A stretch of 64,000 bases of DNA, taken from assembly GCA_013396995.1 (NCBI GenBank), contig VWZP01010367.1, forward strand, positions 434,252-498,251, read 5' to 3'. The notes beneath the pieces are model-generated. The model was given only the letters and a program-made list of their open reading frames with translations, made no database searches and was not told the origin of the DNA. The stretch comes from Dicaeum eximium. Taxonomy: Eukaryota; Chordata; Aves; Passeriformes; Dicaeidae. The translations under genes were made by a program, and so were the position numbers. Positions within the stretch are counted from its first letter, which is position 1, and each line of letters opens with the position of its first letter. This document shows positions 1-12,106 of this stretch, in pieces.

Positions 1-124
1 GACTGCTGGCATACTCAGAGGCTTGATTTGACTGCTGCCTTGCCAAAGGTGCACTTCCAACTGATGCTTCATCCTCTTTCTTTCGAGTTACCGACACACC
101 GAGCGGAACAGCTCCTAAAGACTG
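1..124 (-). CDS. VPS13B: VPS13B exon (human exon 21 equivalent), partial, runs off the left edge
   Basis: Read on the minus strand from 124 down to 1, this gives 41 open codons plus one base. It starts QSLGAVPLGVSVTRKKEDE and goes on through SVGSAPLARQQS to QASEYASS at the window edge. I recognise this as VPS13B: the human protein, as I remember it, has PVCRRKEDEVSIGSAPLAKQ followed by QASEYASSP at this point. The exon begins right after a good acceptor, a pyrimidine run ending TTTTTCTAG (minus strand, 125 upward). It starts in phase 0, which fits the phase-0 end of the upstream exon at 8503. VPS13B is a very large peripheral Golgi protein that moves bulk lipid between membranes along a hydrophobic groove; loss causes Cohen syndrome in humans. 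This polar, Ser/Gln-rich segment is probably a linker between groove repeats (inference). No stop or frameshift is seen. Confidence 0.92.
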
Positions 125-1740
125 CTAGAAAAAGAAGTACCTTGTGAACCACTGAAACTCAGAACACATTAACATGGAACTATGGCATTGTCATGAGAAA
201 CATGTTTTAAACTACATATTTGGAAATGTATAGAGGACAACTTGAAAAACTGATTGGAACACAAATATTTTGAAAACAAATTGAAATGCTACATTGAGAT
301 TTGCACTTGTAATTCTTTATTTCAGTCCTGTTAGTCTGAGGAAAAGCTCTACGAAAACAAAAAACTGAAATAAAACTAACTTTAGAGTACCATGGTTGTT
401 AGCCAACCAAAGCCCACAGGAATAAACCAGACTGATGACCAAAGTAAGAATAATTATCCGAATGTTTAATGGAAACTGGAAAATATTAGCCAGATATGAA
501 GACCCAAAGACACTTATTAACCTTCATTAAACTTCAAAATATAGGATGCATTGATATTTCTACATTATTGTGCTTCTTCCTAACATTTTAAAGATAAGAC
601 TTAACTGACTGCTACTGATTTTGAACTGTTGTAACTTTCAAGCATATCAATAAATGAGAAACTGCTCAAAATGTGAAACTGCTGACATATACAAAAATAC
701 AAAGCTGTAGGCATTAAAACAAAATTTGAAGGACTGCATCCTTATTTTAAGATTAGAAAAGAGTGATGTGTATTAATCCACATGGATTCTGGAACAAATG
801 AATAGCCTATTGGCTTTGTTGTTTCTTTTTTATTAATGCAAGCAAGGAAAGACAAAATGATGAAAAAATTTGATCCTCCATGTTGCTATACAGTTGGCTC
901 CTAACATCTTGCTGTAACATCAGCTGCTATGTAAATTGCAGATGCATCCCAGTTGACAAAAGCAGAATATTTCTACCACTGATTTTGCAGACTGTTATCA
1001 TTTAAAGATGACAAAGTTTTTTTCTAAAGATCAGACATTAGGATTACACGCATCTTAATTTTTGTGTAATTTAATTTTGTTCGAATTGGAGTGAAAATGT
1101 AATCCATATAACTGCGTAATGAGAAACCTCACACATTGCATTAGGAATCTCTGTGGGAAACAAATTCGTGTGAGGCGGGCAATGTGCTTGTAAATTTTCT
1201 CCAATAGGAAACAGATCACTGAATCAAGCAGTGTGCAATATGTGCACACATACAAAACCCCAAAACAAACAGAAAAATCATTTAATTGAAGGAGAATGGC
1301 TTCCAAACGCCTTCACCATTTTCCACTATAAAAGTAAATTAAAATAAGACAATCAACTATTTAATCCTACACCAGTGAAAAAAATCCATTTATATATACA
1401 GTGGTATGCAAAGTTAATAGAAAAATACTAATTTCAATGACAAACAGAACTCTCATCTCTCCTCATCCCTCTGAATCTATAGACATTAGCTTTGTCTCCA
1501 AAAGCACGAAAAAGTTTTTCTGGCATACAGTAACATGGCACCTTGGCACACCCTCTAGTTATAACAACAACAAAAATCCCCATCAGCTTTGAAAAGACAA
1601 CCTTTACACCACAGAAATACTTCCCACTTGCATACAGAGAGAGGATTTGGAGTTTTGTAAACTTTCATCAGACTTTTTACATTACTTATTTTCAAAATCT
1701 TGCAAGTTATCTGATACAACTTTCATAAGGCATAGCCATC

Positions 1741-2410
1741 TGCAGCTTTCTCATGACAGCAACTGTTGAGCCATGATTTGGCAATTCTGTTTGTAACATT
1801 GCAAGAACACGGACTTGCCAAAGTCAAGCAAGAATTTCTGAAGAATGCATGCAGACAATACAGGACAGTACAAAAGACAATAAGATGGGAATACTGCCTG
1901 AAGAAGCTGCATCTATTCCTGAACCACTGAAGAAATGGATCAGCAAAATACAGTAAGTTACACTACTAGTCAAAGAGTGAAAAACATCAAGGCTATCACA
2001 GCCAGATAAAGCTGGAAAAAATTATGACCAAATATTGAGTGCTGATCTGGACAATGAAACAGCTGTTTTATCTTTGCTCACTGAAATCAAGCCTGATGCT
2101 GCTGCCGATGACGCCCAGTACAATCTTGTCAGGTTTTTGGCAAAAGATTTCTGGTTAAAAGAATCCAGAAGATGAAAGATCAGTGTTGAACTAGATGGAA
2201 AAGGATCATCAAGATTTGGGGTTTAGCCACAAACTGATGAGGAAATTGTGGCTTGGGAAATAGCAGATGACAAGAGCCCCACAGCTGTAAGAGAAGACGA
2301 ATCTGATGGGAAAGGAGACATTGCAGGCGAGTGTTATCATAAGCATTTCATCACAAGAATCCAAAAAGCCAGCTAAAACGTAGGATGTAGTAAAGCTTAA
2401 ATACACCTAC
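1741..2410 (+). pseudogene. Unidentified pseudogene-like block, broken frames
   Basis: This stretch reads like a decayed coding sequence on the plus strand. Several protein-like segments follow one another in shifting frames: one with DLAILFVTLQEHGLAKVKQ at about 1775-1831, one with ISEECMQTIQDSTK and then PEEAASIPEPLKKW at about 1833-1952, and one with DNETAVLSLLTEIKPDAA followed by DDAQYNLVRFLAKDF at about 2050-2155. Stops interrupt every frame. There is no poly(A) tail or flanking repeat to prove retrotransposition, and I do not recognise the parent gene. It could be an old processed pseudogene, a remnant of a transposon ORF, or a chance run of balanced codons in unique DNA. It lies antisense to VPS13B within its intron. 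Confidence 0.35.
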
Positions 2411-5400
2411 TTGGGATTAAGCTTTATGGTTACTAATTGGTAGTGTTATAGAAGATAAAAAACATGTAACAAAGTCCTGGAACTACAGCAGCTTTTATGT
2501 GAGACTGTTTTATTGACACAAAGTCAAAATCATATTATCTTCTAGAATACTGACAGTTTTATCAATGCAATAATGTTTTGTGGCAATTATATACAGAATA
2601 CCGAAATAATAACAATTCACATATTTCAAAAGAAGAAAGATTACTACTTTTCAAATGTAATTATTACAATTAGGTTTTTAAGCAGTCACTGAAAAACTAC
2701 AGAAAAGCAATCCTTTTCTAAATTTAATCTTTATTGGCACAAATAATTGGACACATTACACATACATGCCATTTAAGCATGCAAATAGATCAACAGATAC
2801 CAATTTTAAATTTTTTTTTTACTTCATACTACGTGGCCAACATGACTTTGGAAATGATAAAGATCTAAAATCAGGGAAAAGCTCAGAAAAATAATAGCTA
2901 AAAAACAGCTTGCCAAAAATAGAACGGGCCAAGTATTTCCTGATCTATGTGGAGACATGCCAACTAACTAAAGCTAAAATATCTATAAAGAGGACTCATT
3001 TGCCTTAGGTGAATTAATATTTCCTTTTCCTTGGAATTTTTTGCAATTAAGTATTTTATTTCTGAATTATAATTTCCCACAAATGTGAGGCTGAAGAGAC
3101 CGTAGGCAGATCTGGGAGCATGAGAAATTATCTTTACAGAAAACATGAACAACTGAGCAGATGAATAACCTTCATTCAAGGGATGCCTATAGTCACCTCC
3201 CTGATAACAAACCAAAGGCAAAAGAATATTCCAAGAAAGGAACCTAAACATGATCACTGGCTTGTGAAATGTCAAATTCAAAAGCTTGAGTCCAGACAGG
3301 AATTGCTGTCCTTGAGGTGGTACTAAACCCAGTTATCCCACATGGTGGATGCTGCATGCACACAGATCGATGTTTACACTGCAGTAGCTTGCAACTAGAG
3401 AGCAGGAAGAAAAAGCAACAAAGTCTTTGGAGTGAGGACAGATGGCAGTTCTGCTCAACACATGGTGTTTATTGAACATCTAAGATCACTGTCATGCAAT
3501 CACTATCTAGCTCAGAGAAGAATATTTACATTTGCTTACAAGACTGTCCAAACTGTACCAGAATGAGCTGTGACAGCAAGGAGGATCCACCCTGTCTATC
3601 TTGCAACAAGTTCTAATGACATGAAAATGCAATCACTGCTTGACTACTGAGTTACATTTAATTGGTTTGATTTCTAAGATTATTAGTACATCTAAATTGT
3701 TTCAGTGAATTCAAGTAAAGCAAGGCATTAGGCCTAGTTCCCAATTAAAATTAGGTGAATTAATAAAATTGCATAATTAAAATTAACTGCTAAATAAAAA
3801 TACTTGCTTCACCCCTGGGATGCACAAAACCACCTTCTTTCCTGGTAGGTGGACTTGCTAATTCAGATGAAATTCTGTGACTGCTGCAGGTAGGCACTTC
3901 AGGTATTGGAAAAGTGTTCTGCTGAGATAAAAGACTGCTAACTGATCAGCTGTAATGTTTCTGCACTTAGCTGATGGACTGATGTCAGCCAAGAAAGCCC
4001 TCATTTTCACCAACTGATGAAAGCATTCCATCAGCAGTTTCAAGTGGCCTCTGAAAGCAGAAGATATAAGGTTTGAGTTCCACGTAGCTTTAGTTCCTTA
4101 AGCAAGAAGGAACTTAATTTCTGTATCCTTCAGAAACTTAAATGCCTTCCATGGGGTAAGAGGTGACAGATCCTGATAGGGATAAACACAGTGCTTCTGA
4201 CCTGCAAGCAAGATCAGAAATCAAAATCTATTACACTTTGAGAAATCTCTGTGCACCAAGATAATTATGTTTACTATAGAAACACACTTGTTTGATCAAA
4301 GCATTTCCAGCTGTTTTTTCAAGGTAAAAGAGAAAAACGAGGCAACACAGCTCTGCCCTCAACAGCCAGCTTTGCTGCAACATAGAATAATCCTAAATTT
4401 GGGTACTGAAACTTCATGTTACATTCTGTCATTCATTCATTGCCACTCATTATCAGACACATTTGGCTTTTAAAGCATCACGGATGTGCCATATGCCAAA
4501 AGTCATTCTAAGACAGAACAATTTAAAGGATCTACTTGTTCTACAAGAGTCTACTGATCAAGTAATAATAATAAATTATTTCATCTTAGTCAAAATTTCT
4601 AGGGAGATCTCTGATGCAGACTTCTGAACAAAGTACCACCCGAAGTACATCAAGATTGGTATTACCCTCAGTTCATTATGAACTTTTCATAAAGCAGTGA
4701 AAGGATTTTATAACACAGTAAAATTCCTAAGATAATGGTAAAGAGAAAATGAGCAGAGAAAAAGCAGAGTTGAAGAAAAAGAACTTTGTTAAATTGAATT
4801 GTTAATGACTGATTTTTTAATCTACCTAAACAGCTGAGAAAAAAATTCTTGAGTGTGAATTGGGATACACAGTCTTCCATGTTGCAGATGTTCAAGAAAA
4901 GAAGGAGAAATCTGGATTCTGAAATTATATTCCAGTGTTTTAAAGCATGATGAATCTGGAAGAAGTGCATGTCTTTCTCTTAGTTGTTTCTATATATGAC
5001 TAAGCATGTTCACCCTGACCTCCTGGGTTTAGATCTACTCTGTTACTGAAATGCTCCTTAAGTTAGGTAGTAACACATGCATATGAATGGAGCAGCCAAA
5101 AAATGGACAGAAACATGAGTAATACAGACCTATATTACACATCTAAGAGTACATATTTTTGATAATTGTGTCTTTCCCTAAAATTACTCATTTTAGCTCA
5201 CAGAAATCAATAACGTAAGAAAAGTCTTGACAAGTTACAAAGGCTTTACATTAATGTGCATTTGAGAAAGATGACACACACTGATTTATAAATTTATTGC
5301 AAAAATAAATACATACTGACTGTCCCATATCAAAGGATAGTTAAGGCTTCTTAGCAAGGAAAAGAAATTCTTCAAATTTTTATCTTGCAAAGCTAATTAA

Positions 5401-5480
5401 AGTACTGGGCTTTTAGAAGAGAGCAAATACATGAAAAACAGCATTGGTTTACAAAAATAAAACAAGCCACAGCTGAAAAA

Positions 5481-5620
5481 GTCTTTAAAATGAATAATAA
5501 TAAAATATTAAGGAATACCTAAAAATTACTAGAAACAAGGCCTTGCTGCAACAAGACTCACCGGAAAAAATCTTTTAAAAAATGTCAAAATAAAATATTA
5601 AATTACTGGAAACAAGGCCT
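5481..5620. repeat. Imperfect direct duplication, copies about 90 bp apart
   Basis: Two related segments, at 5481-5543 and 5571-5620, share the order TAAAATATTA, ATTACT(A/G)GAAACAAGGCCT. The second copy lacks about 13 bases in the middle. A short tandem run of AGTCACTCA-like units follows nearby at 5687-5726. This looks like local slippage or segmental duplication rather than a known transposon. Confidence 0.6.
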
Positions 5621-8502
5621 CTAAACTTGGCTTTGTTTTGCTTTTCATTTTGGAGTCATTGTTAACAAGCGATAAACAGCATGAGTAGTCACTCAGTAAG
5701 TCAAGAAGTCACTCAAGAAGTCACTCTATAGCAGTATCTTTGCCAAATTCTGGTCAAATTAACCTTTCATAAGGCATTTTTAAAAGAATTTACCTTCTCA
5801 ACAGGGCATTCAGACTACAGAATCACAAGGGTTTAGGTAAGCAAGTGGTGCACAAACTCCTCCCACACTGAGTATCGCTACACTTACCGCTCATTTTACA
5901 AAAAACAATCCATACAGACTAAAGTGTTCTTAAAAATGAATACCAACATAACAGCCTTGGTTATCACAGCAGATGTACAATTACTAGATGCTAGGCAGCA
6001 AGATGCAAAGAGAGCTTTGTCTAGCAGTAGTCCAAGAGCAATAACTAAGAGGGGTGATCCTCACCAGGCTGCACGTACCCCACGCACCTGTACGGCACTC
6101 AGTCACTGTTCTGTTCCAGCTGAATAAAATGTCAGTGAGGCCAAAGAGACATTGAAATGTTATTAGTTTTGTAAAAATGCAGCTTATTATGTTCCATATT
6201 TCCAACTTGTCATGCTTTCAGTTAAAACCAGTTACAACAGACTGGTTGAATGGTGAATATTTCAGCAGATATAAAATACATGTACTACCAAACTGGCATT
6301 ATAAACTTAAACCTAAGATCCCAGAAAAATAGTTAAAAGGCAAACAATAATTAAGAAGTTCATATGTAAAGGTGTCCCATCCCTGTGGGGAGCCAGACAA
6401 TCCCAGCCCCATCCAAGTTTACATGACTATAGTTCTACTAATAAATAAATTAATACTTTAATTTAACTTATTATGAGTTTAATGTGTACACAGGGCCAAA
6501 TATACTGAAAGGTTTTCTAACTCTGTGTTTTCAGATAGAACTAACAACTTTGACTTACTCAAAATGACAGAGCAAAAGCATTGTTTTAAAACTTAAAATA
6601 TCTTACTATTTAAGATCTCTGAATCATACAAAGAACTTCTAAAGAAAGTATTTTCTTTTTTTTTTTCTGTTGCAATATTGTAAGCCTGACAGAACAGAGG
6701 AAGATAAGAGCTTTACCAATCAGTAACATTTTGACCATAACTCTTGCTTGAAAGCATTGTATCTTATGGCTGTAAAATGTTCAAAAATTAGGAAGGTTTT
6801 ATAGATAATTTTTCTTTGGTTATTCTAGTTAGATTATGATAACAAGCTGAATTTTTCTAAAAAACAAGGCACAAGGCCCAACTTTGACTAGGATTCTTAT
6901 TCTAGGATCATTACACCATTATATAAAGAAAAAAGTCTGTGGTTAAGAGTAATTTATTACAGGTATAGTTTTCTTTTCAAATAAAGTTTCTTCATGACTG
7001 CTACAGACAATTTAATTTGTATTACTACATGCAGTCCATTACCACAGTCATGTTAACAATGAAAATGGTATGACATTGACAGTTGATTTTATAAACTCAT
7101 ATTTAAAATAATTTCAAATTGCTAAGACATTTTAAACACTAATAACATTAGAATTTTTATACAGTAATTTTAATCTGAGATAGATGATGAAAAAGTTTAG
7201 AAGGCTGTATGAGGTAATGACACGAGTTACAAAATAAATGTTTAAACAAAATTTGGCTAAATATTTTGCCTCTGATGATCAAAATCAGGGACAAGTTTCC
7301 TAATGTAGTCACTTAACCCATCCAGTCACTCAGTATCAAAGCACTGACTAACAGCTGATTAAATACACTGATGTTAAAGAGAGACTTTTATACAAACATT
7401 TGAAATAAGCAGGATAAGCAGGATTGATTAGATTTTGGAAGGCTACGTAACAGCAAAAAGTAGACAAACAGTTTGTTTTGCAAAAGACATACACCAGGAA
7501 ATGTGCTGCTCCAGTTGTGATTCAGGAATGAAGAATAACTCAACACATTTAAAAACAGAGTAAATTTATTAAAACAATAATAAAGTTTTACTGTCACAGT
7601 GAAGTTTTTCAGATGCTGGTGCAGAATGCACTTAATGGGACACAAATTAATGTGAGACAATTGCTGTGTAACAAGGTAACTTGGACATAAGAAACAAATG
7701 TTTACAAGTCATGTTTGTCCTCCCACTTCAGGGGCCCAGAATGAAACTTCTCTGATGTGCACAGTGTTCTACATTTATGAGACAAATATTGAGATTTTTA
7801 CATTTGTCACCTAATAACTGACCACTTATAAGTAAGACAGAACATCACTGGTGACATAAACCACCAGTTTGATCAGCTACAGTACATTTAAGTTCTAGGA
7901 AATTCTGCCAAACAACAGTTATAAGTAAGTTTAGTTTAAGGGAAAACCAGTGTTCTTTTCAGGTCAGGAGTATTTGGCATGAAAATTAGGGTTAAGAATA
8001 TGTCAAGTAAACCATTGCACCACGCAGACCCACAACCTTAGCTTCTTCTATCTTTTTCAAGTACATCATCTGCAAACACTACATGATATACAGAATCTGC
8101 TGCAGTGTTCACTTCTGTCAAGTTCTGAACTGTATGGTTCATCTCCTATTAAAATGGGGTTATTGCTGACTTTATAACCAGTTATGCAATTATCTGATAG
8201 ACCATCACAAATTTTAAAATATGATGTACTATTCAGACTCAAGGCTTATGAGGTCTCAGTAGTTAAGCATAGTTGCAAAATAATGATCCTAGAAGGTGAT
8301 CACAAACCCATCTTCTTTGTTCTTTTAATTAAAAATGAACACATTGTGAAATTAAAATTTTGATATGCCAACTTAACATTTTAAATAATTCAAAATAAGA
8401 TCAACAGTAAGTGCAACAAACTACAAGGAAGTAATAACAAACTACAAACACTTAAGTGAAAGCTTCCCCTCTCCCCATTCCTTTTCCTCCTAAAATACAT
8501 AC

Positions 8503-8612
8503 CTGCTGAATGTGTCTGCTAACTCTTTTCTGAGGTTGGTAGATAAGCCATGTATACAGGACTGGATCAACATTAATTGCTAATCCTTGTACACTGGACA
8601 AGAGAACAGCAC
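8503..8612 (-). CDS. VPS13B: VPS13B internal exon (human exon 20 equivalent), complete
   Basis: A 110-nt exon on the minus strand. Two bases complete a codon split with the exon upstream; 36 open codons follow, AVLLSSVQGLAINVDP then VLYTWLIYQPQKR and VSRHIQQ. The core DPxLYTWLIYQPQKR is a stretch I recognise from human VPS13B near residues 957-971. The length of 110 nt and the split-codon phase match what I remember of human exon 20 (c.2825-2934), whose last codons carry the known Arg971 stop mutation site. Both splice sites are strong: the acceptor has a long pyrimidine tract ending GGTGTGCAG (8613 upward) and the donor is CAG|GTATGT (8502 downward). The exon encodes part of the N-terminal third of the lipid-transfer groove of this Golgi protein. 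Its reading frame continues into the exon at 1-124 in phase 0. Confidence 0.95.
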
Positions 8613-11430
8613 CTGCACACCATAGAAAAGAGAAAAAAAATTAAACTACCTGCTCAAGAATCTCCTTATATTTATTCCATTTTCTTGCACACAAATCATC
8701 TTTAATGCAGTCTTTTATTTGGCTTGGACTACATATATAATAAATAATAATACTTAAATCATAAACTTCAATAACATATTCAAAGTGAGAAACTTACCAG
8801 CAGTACCAGTGTTAGTGATATGCACACATAAAAAATGCAGCAACTTGCATATTGATTTGCTTATTACAACTTTTTGTCAAGACAAATGCTTGTTTTCACA
8901 AAATTGCTTGTGCAACTGAATACACACAACACTTTGCCTCAAATTCTCAGCCAACATTAACACTCTGCAAAAAATGAGTCAATAAGACCCTTGACAGAAA
9001 GGGAAGAATATAATGCATGACTCCCCACACCTCAGTTTAAAAAACACTCATGGTCTAGGACAGTTAGTTCTTTTAATAAAGACAGGCCTACTTTACACTA
9101 GCTCTACCCAAAGCTCAGGACAAACATTTTTCATGTAAATATGGTCATGAATATTCTTTAGAGGATGACTTAGGCAAAATAAGGCAAAGTTGTAAACTGA
9201 CAGCACTGGCAGCCTCTGTACTGTGAGCTCTTAGGATTTTCCTAAGCTTTACAATGCATCTTACTTTCTTTAAATCTCACCTTCTAGGACCTAGGATTAC
9301 AAGACAGGGCTACTTTATTTCTTAAAAGTAAACTTCTAGTTTCCTTATGATTGTGAAGAAAACCTTACATGGAAAATGTTAAGGCTCAAAATAGGAGGAA
9401 AACGATGTCAGTACCCAGAAATGTTATCATATACATCAAACCATGCACACTAAAACCCTAATTATGAAGCATTAGCTCCATTAGACCTGCATTAAAAACC
9501 TGATTATACATTGGTGAGGCTTTTTTCTAATAGTACAGATAATATATCTATTACAGCAGAACATAATTACAGAGCTGTACAAATCAGAAGCGAAGGGGTT
9601 AATGGAATACAATGGTATCAACTATACTGAAAAAGTGTAGCAAGCAGCTACACATAAGCTTTTCAATTTTACTTTTCAAATAAGCTTTGCAATTTTACTA
9701 CAAATTAATGTATGAAATAATGAAATAAGTAACAAAATAAATTTAAAACAGAAATCCTGGTTACTGGAAGATCCCATCACCAAATTCCACAGAATTACAG
9801 TAGTTCTGTAATACCAAGAATCATAGTTCCTAAAGCAATATATCCTACATTTACTCTGTGGTATACAATGTAATTATGCAGCCATATGAATTTAATCATA
9901 AATTCAAATACATTCAGAAAGCTTGACACACAATTCAATGTACTTTCCAAAAAGCAGTAAAAACATGTGCCTCAAAAGACACATCAGCAAAACTGTAAAT
10001 GGGAAATTAATTTAAAAAACATCAGTTATGAGTTTATTGTATATAACAAAATTTTAAAACCAGCTGACTTCCAAATGACAGAAGACCCACCAACCTGGGG
10101 TGACACAAGCAAAGCCTGATGAGCACAATGGGAAAAAGGCAGTCAAGAAACACACGAAGATAAATCATCTGCCTAGCCCAGGCTTGGAGTTGGAACACAC
10201 ACTGTGATGAACTCCTATACACAGACTCGTCCATGTGAGCTGAAGGTTTTAAATGTCAGTAATAAACCTTAGAAATAAATATGCAGTTAAAGGAAAAGCC
10301 AATGTCAAGCATAAAGGGGTAACATGCAAGTAAGAGAGTGAATATGCCTTGTGGCAGGATGTGCAGGAAACTAGAAAAAGGAAGCAAAAGGTAACAGAGG
10401 ATTGATAAAATATATGCTACAATCATTATCTTTTATGAGATATTTATATGCCGATGTAAAAGATTCCTGCATCTTTAAGAGACACTGCCTGTTGTCAGCA
10501 ATACTTAATGAAAGGTTTAATATACATGTGTTATGGAAAGTGGGAGACAGACCTCCCAATGAGTGCAGCATAAAGGCAGCCTACAGGCAAAGTCAACAGA
10601 AAATCCCACATTTCTAGCAGATTCCTGAAAAGAAAAATACTATGTTACTGTAGCACATCATTCTAATAACTTAACATAATTTCTTGATTATTGAAAAAAA
10701 ATAGCTACAACTAAGAAATTCAATACAAGTAAGTCAAGCTTTGAACTGAAACTCTCCTTTCCCTTCAATGAAGTCAATACTAGCACAATCCCATAAAATT
10801 CTACAGTAAGGCAGCACAAATAGCAAACATTTTTCCAGTTGTCTTTTGATAGCTTGTGCCTGGGATATTAAAAAAATAAAATGAAACAAGCAAACAAAAA
10901 AAATACCAGTAGAAGTACTCAGATAAGCAGTTACATTATTTGCCTTTCAATTTTACTGACAGGTAACTTCAGCTTCCTACTAAGCCACTTTTGTCACACT
11001 AAATTACTGAAATTTATTGCTGTGTTTGCTACTCAGCCACTATATTTAAGGGCAGTTTAATCACCTATGTAAAGTTGTTCTCTGTGTAACAGCTTTTTTC
11101 AAAATCAGTATCTAGTAAAAAAAGTTTCTCAGATTTGCCTCCTGTTTTCATGTCAAGAAATAAGAATCCTCCCCAGTTTTTAAGGAAGTTCTCACTAATT
11201 TGAGGGTCACGCTTGAAGCTGGCAGCAGACTCCTCACATGCCTAAAAAGAAAATTCTGTCTCCATCAAAATGTAATGCTCAAGTTCCCTGCATTTCATTA
11301 AGATTGTGGAGAACTTTTTTTTCTTCCCCTCCTGTTTTCTCCTTTTAATTAAATTTACATTTATTTATGTAAAAAAAGACAGACCTTAGTCCCATAGCAC
11401 TAGGGTTTACTTTCCAGACCTCAGTGCTGG
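8613..11430. other. Intron stretch, nothing recognised
   Basis: AT-rich sequence right upstream (gene sense) of exon 20. It holds one small tandem duplication at 9655-9704. There is a donor-like CTG|GTAAGT on the minus strand at about 8797, with no acceptor or open exon before it. I see no transposon, RNA gene or conserved-looking block. Confidence 0.6.
9655..9704. repeat. Two-copy tandem duplication, about 25-bp unit
   Basis: TAAGCTTTTCAATTTTACTT followed by TTCAAA is directly followed by a shortened, slightly changed copy, TAAGCTTTGCAATTTTACTA followed by CAAA. It looks like replication slippage in AT-rich intron DNA. Confidence 0.6.
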
Positions 11431-12106
11431 CCAGAATTATCTATTACATCTATCTAGTAACAGATTTGAAAAATAAGTACTGGACCAAACACCGTGTAAT
11501 CTTTCATGTTTGAGAATTTCCTGAGTCATGGTGTCATTTGCCAGGCTCAGCTTGGGCAAATAACTTCCTTTCTTCACAAATTCCCACTCTCTCCTGATGG
11601 AATAGAAGATGGGGAGGCTGCAGTCAGGCAGATGAGGATGACAAACAGAAGGCAGCAGAGCACAGCAATGCTTGGCACTCTCATCCTGTAGATGAGCTTC
11701 CTGACATGTCTCCTTGGATGATGACAGCTGCAACAACAGCTCTTTTCTTCCCAAGGGACAGGGGTCTGCAAAAAATAACTGGGGCTTCCTGCTTGGGTTG
11801 GCCGTGCTGCCACCTCCTCCCACTTGGAGTGCAGAGCACAGGCTGCTGGAGAAGCAGGAGAAGAGGGGTCACTACCCTGGGGCTCCTTCCATAGAGACCT
11901 GGGGAAAAGAAGTGGGGAAAGCAGGGAACACTTTGAGTGAGGTGGAAGAGGACATCCACCCTGGGGACACAGCTGCAAAGAAAAGAGGCCAGAGGGAAAG
12001 GCAGGATGGGTGAAATATGGCAGAGTCCAGCAGTAGAGTGGTGGAGCTGAAGAATGTTCAGTCATCACGAAAGAACAGGAAAGGGCCTCAAATATCAAAG
12101 AGGACC
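11430..12106 (-). other. GC-rich block with long overlapping ORFs; unidentified
   Basis: This block is clearly richer in G and C than the surrounding intron and is open over long stretches on both strands. On the minus strand one frame runs 174 codons (12098-11574) and a second runs 128 codons (11823-11437); plus-strand frames of 62-99 codons overlap them. Near its end the 174-codon frame has MRVPSIAV and then a hydrophobic run CCLLFVILICLTAA, which resembles a signal peptide or single membrane anchor. It stops 13 codons later, while the overlapping second frame continues with IFYSIRREWEFVKK. The upstream half is pyrimidine-rich on the minus strand, with several acceptor-like sites (for example CTTTTCTTTGCAG and CTTCTTTTCCCCAG). 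I do not recognise a family. It could be a decayed gene, transposon sequence next to the adjoining LTR, or chance ORFs caused by base composition. Confidence 0.4.

Larger units (their letters stand above)
125..8502 (-). other. VPS13B: VPS13B intron between the two exons (intron 20 equivalent)
   Basis: An intron of 8378 bp bounded on the minus strand by a donor CAG|GTATGT (at 8502) and an acceptor TTTTTCTAG|CAG (at 125). Apart from the pseudogene-like block at about 1741-2410 and an imperfect direct duplication at 5481-5620, it is AT-rich single-copy-looking sequence. I see no exon, RNA gene or recognisable transposon. The open frames here (for example at 1055-1306, 2964-3281 and 4668-4970) have no family likeness and no splice context. 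Confidence 0.88.

Noticed and set aside
8770..8800. A donor-like CTG|GTAAGT on the minus strand just upstream of exon 20
   Set aside because: No acceptor with a pyrimidine tract and no open exon precedes it, and the residues bear no likeness to VPS13B.
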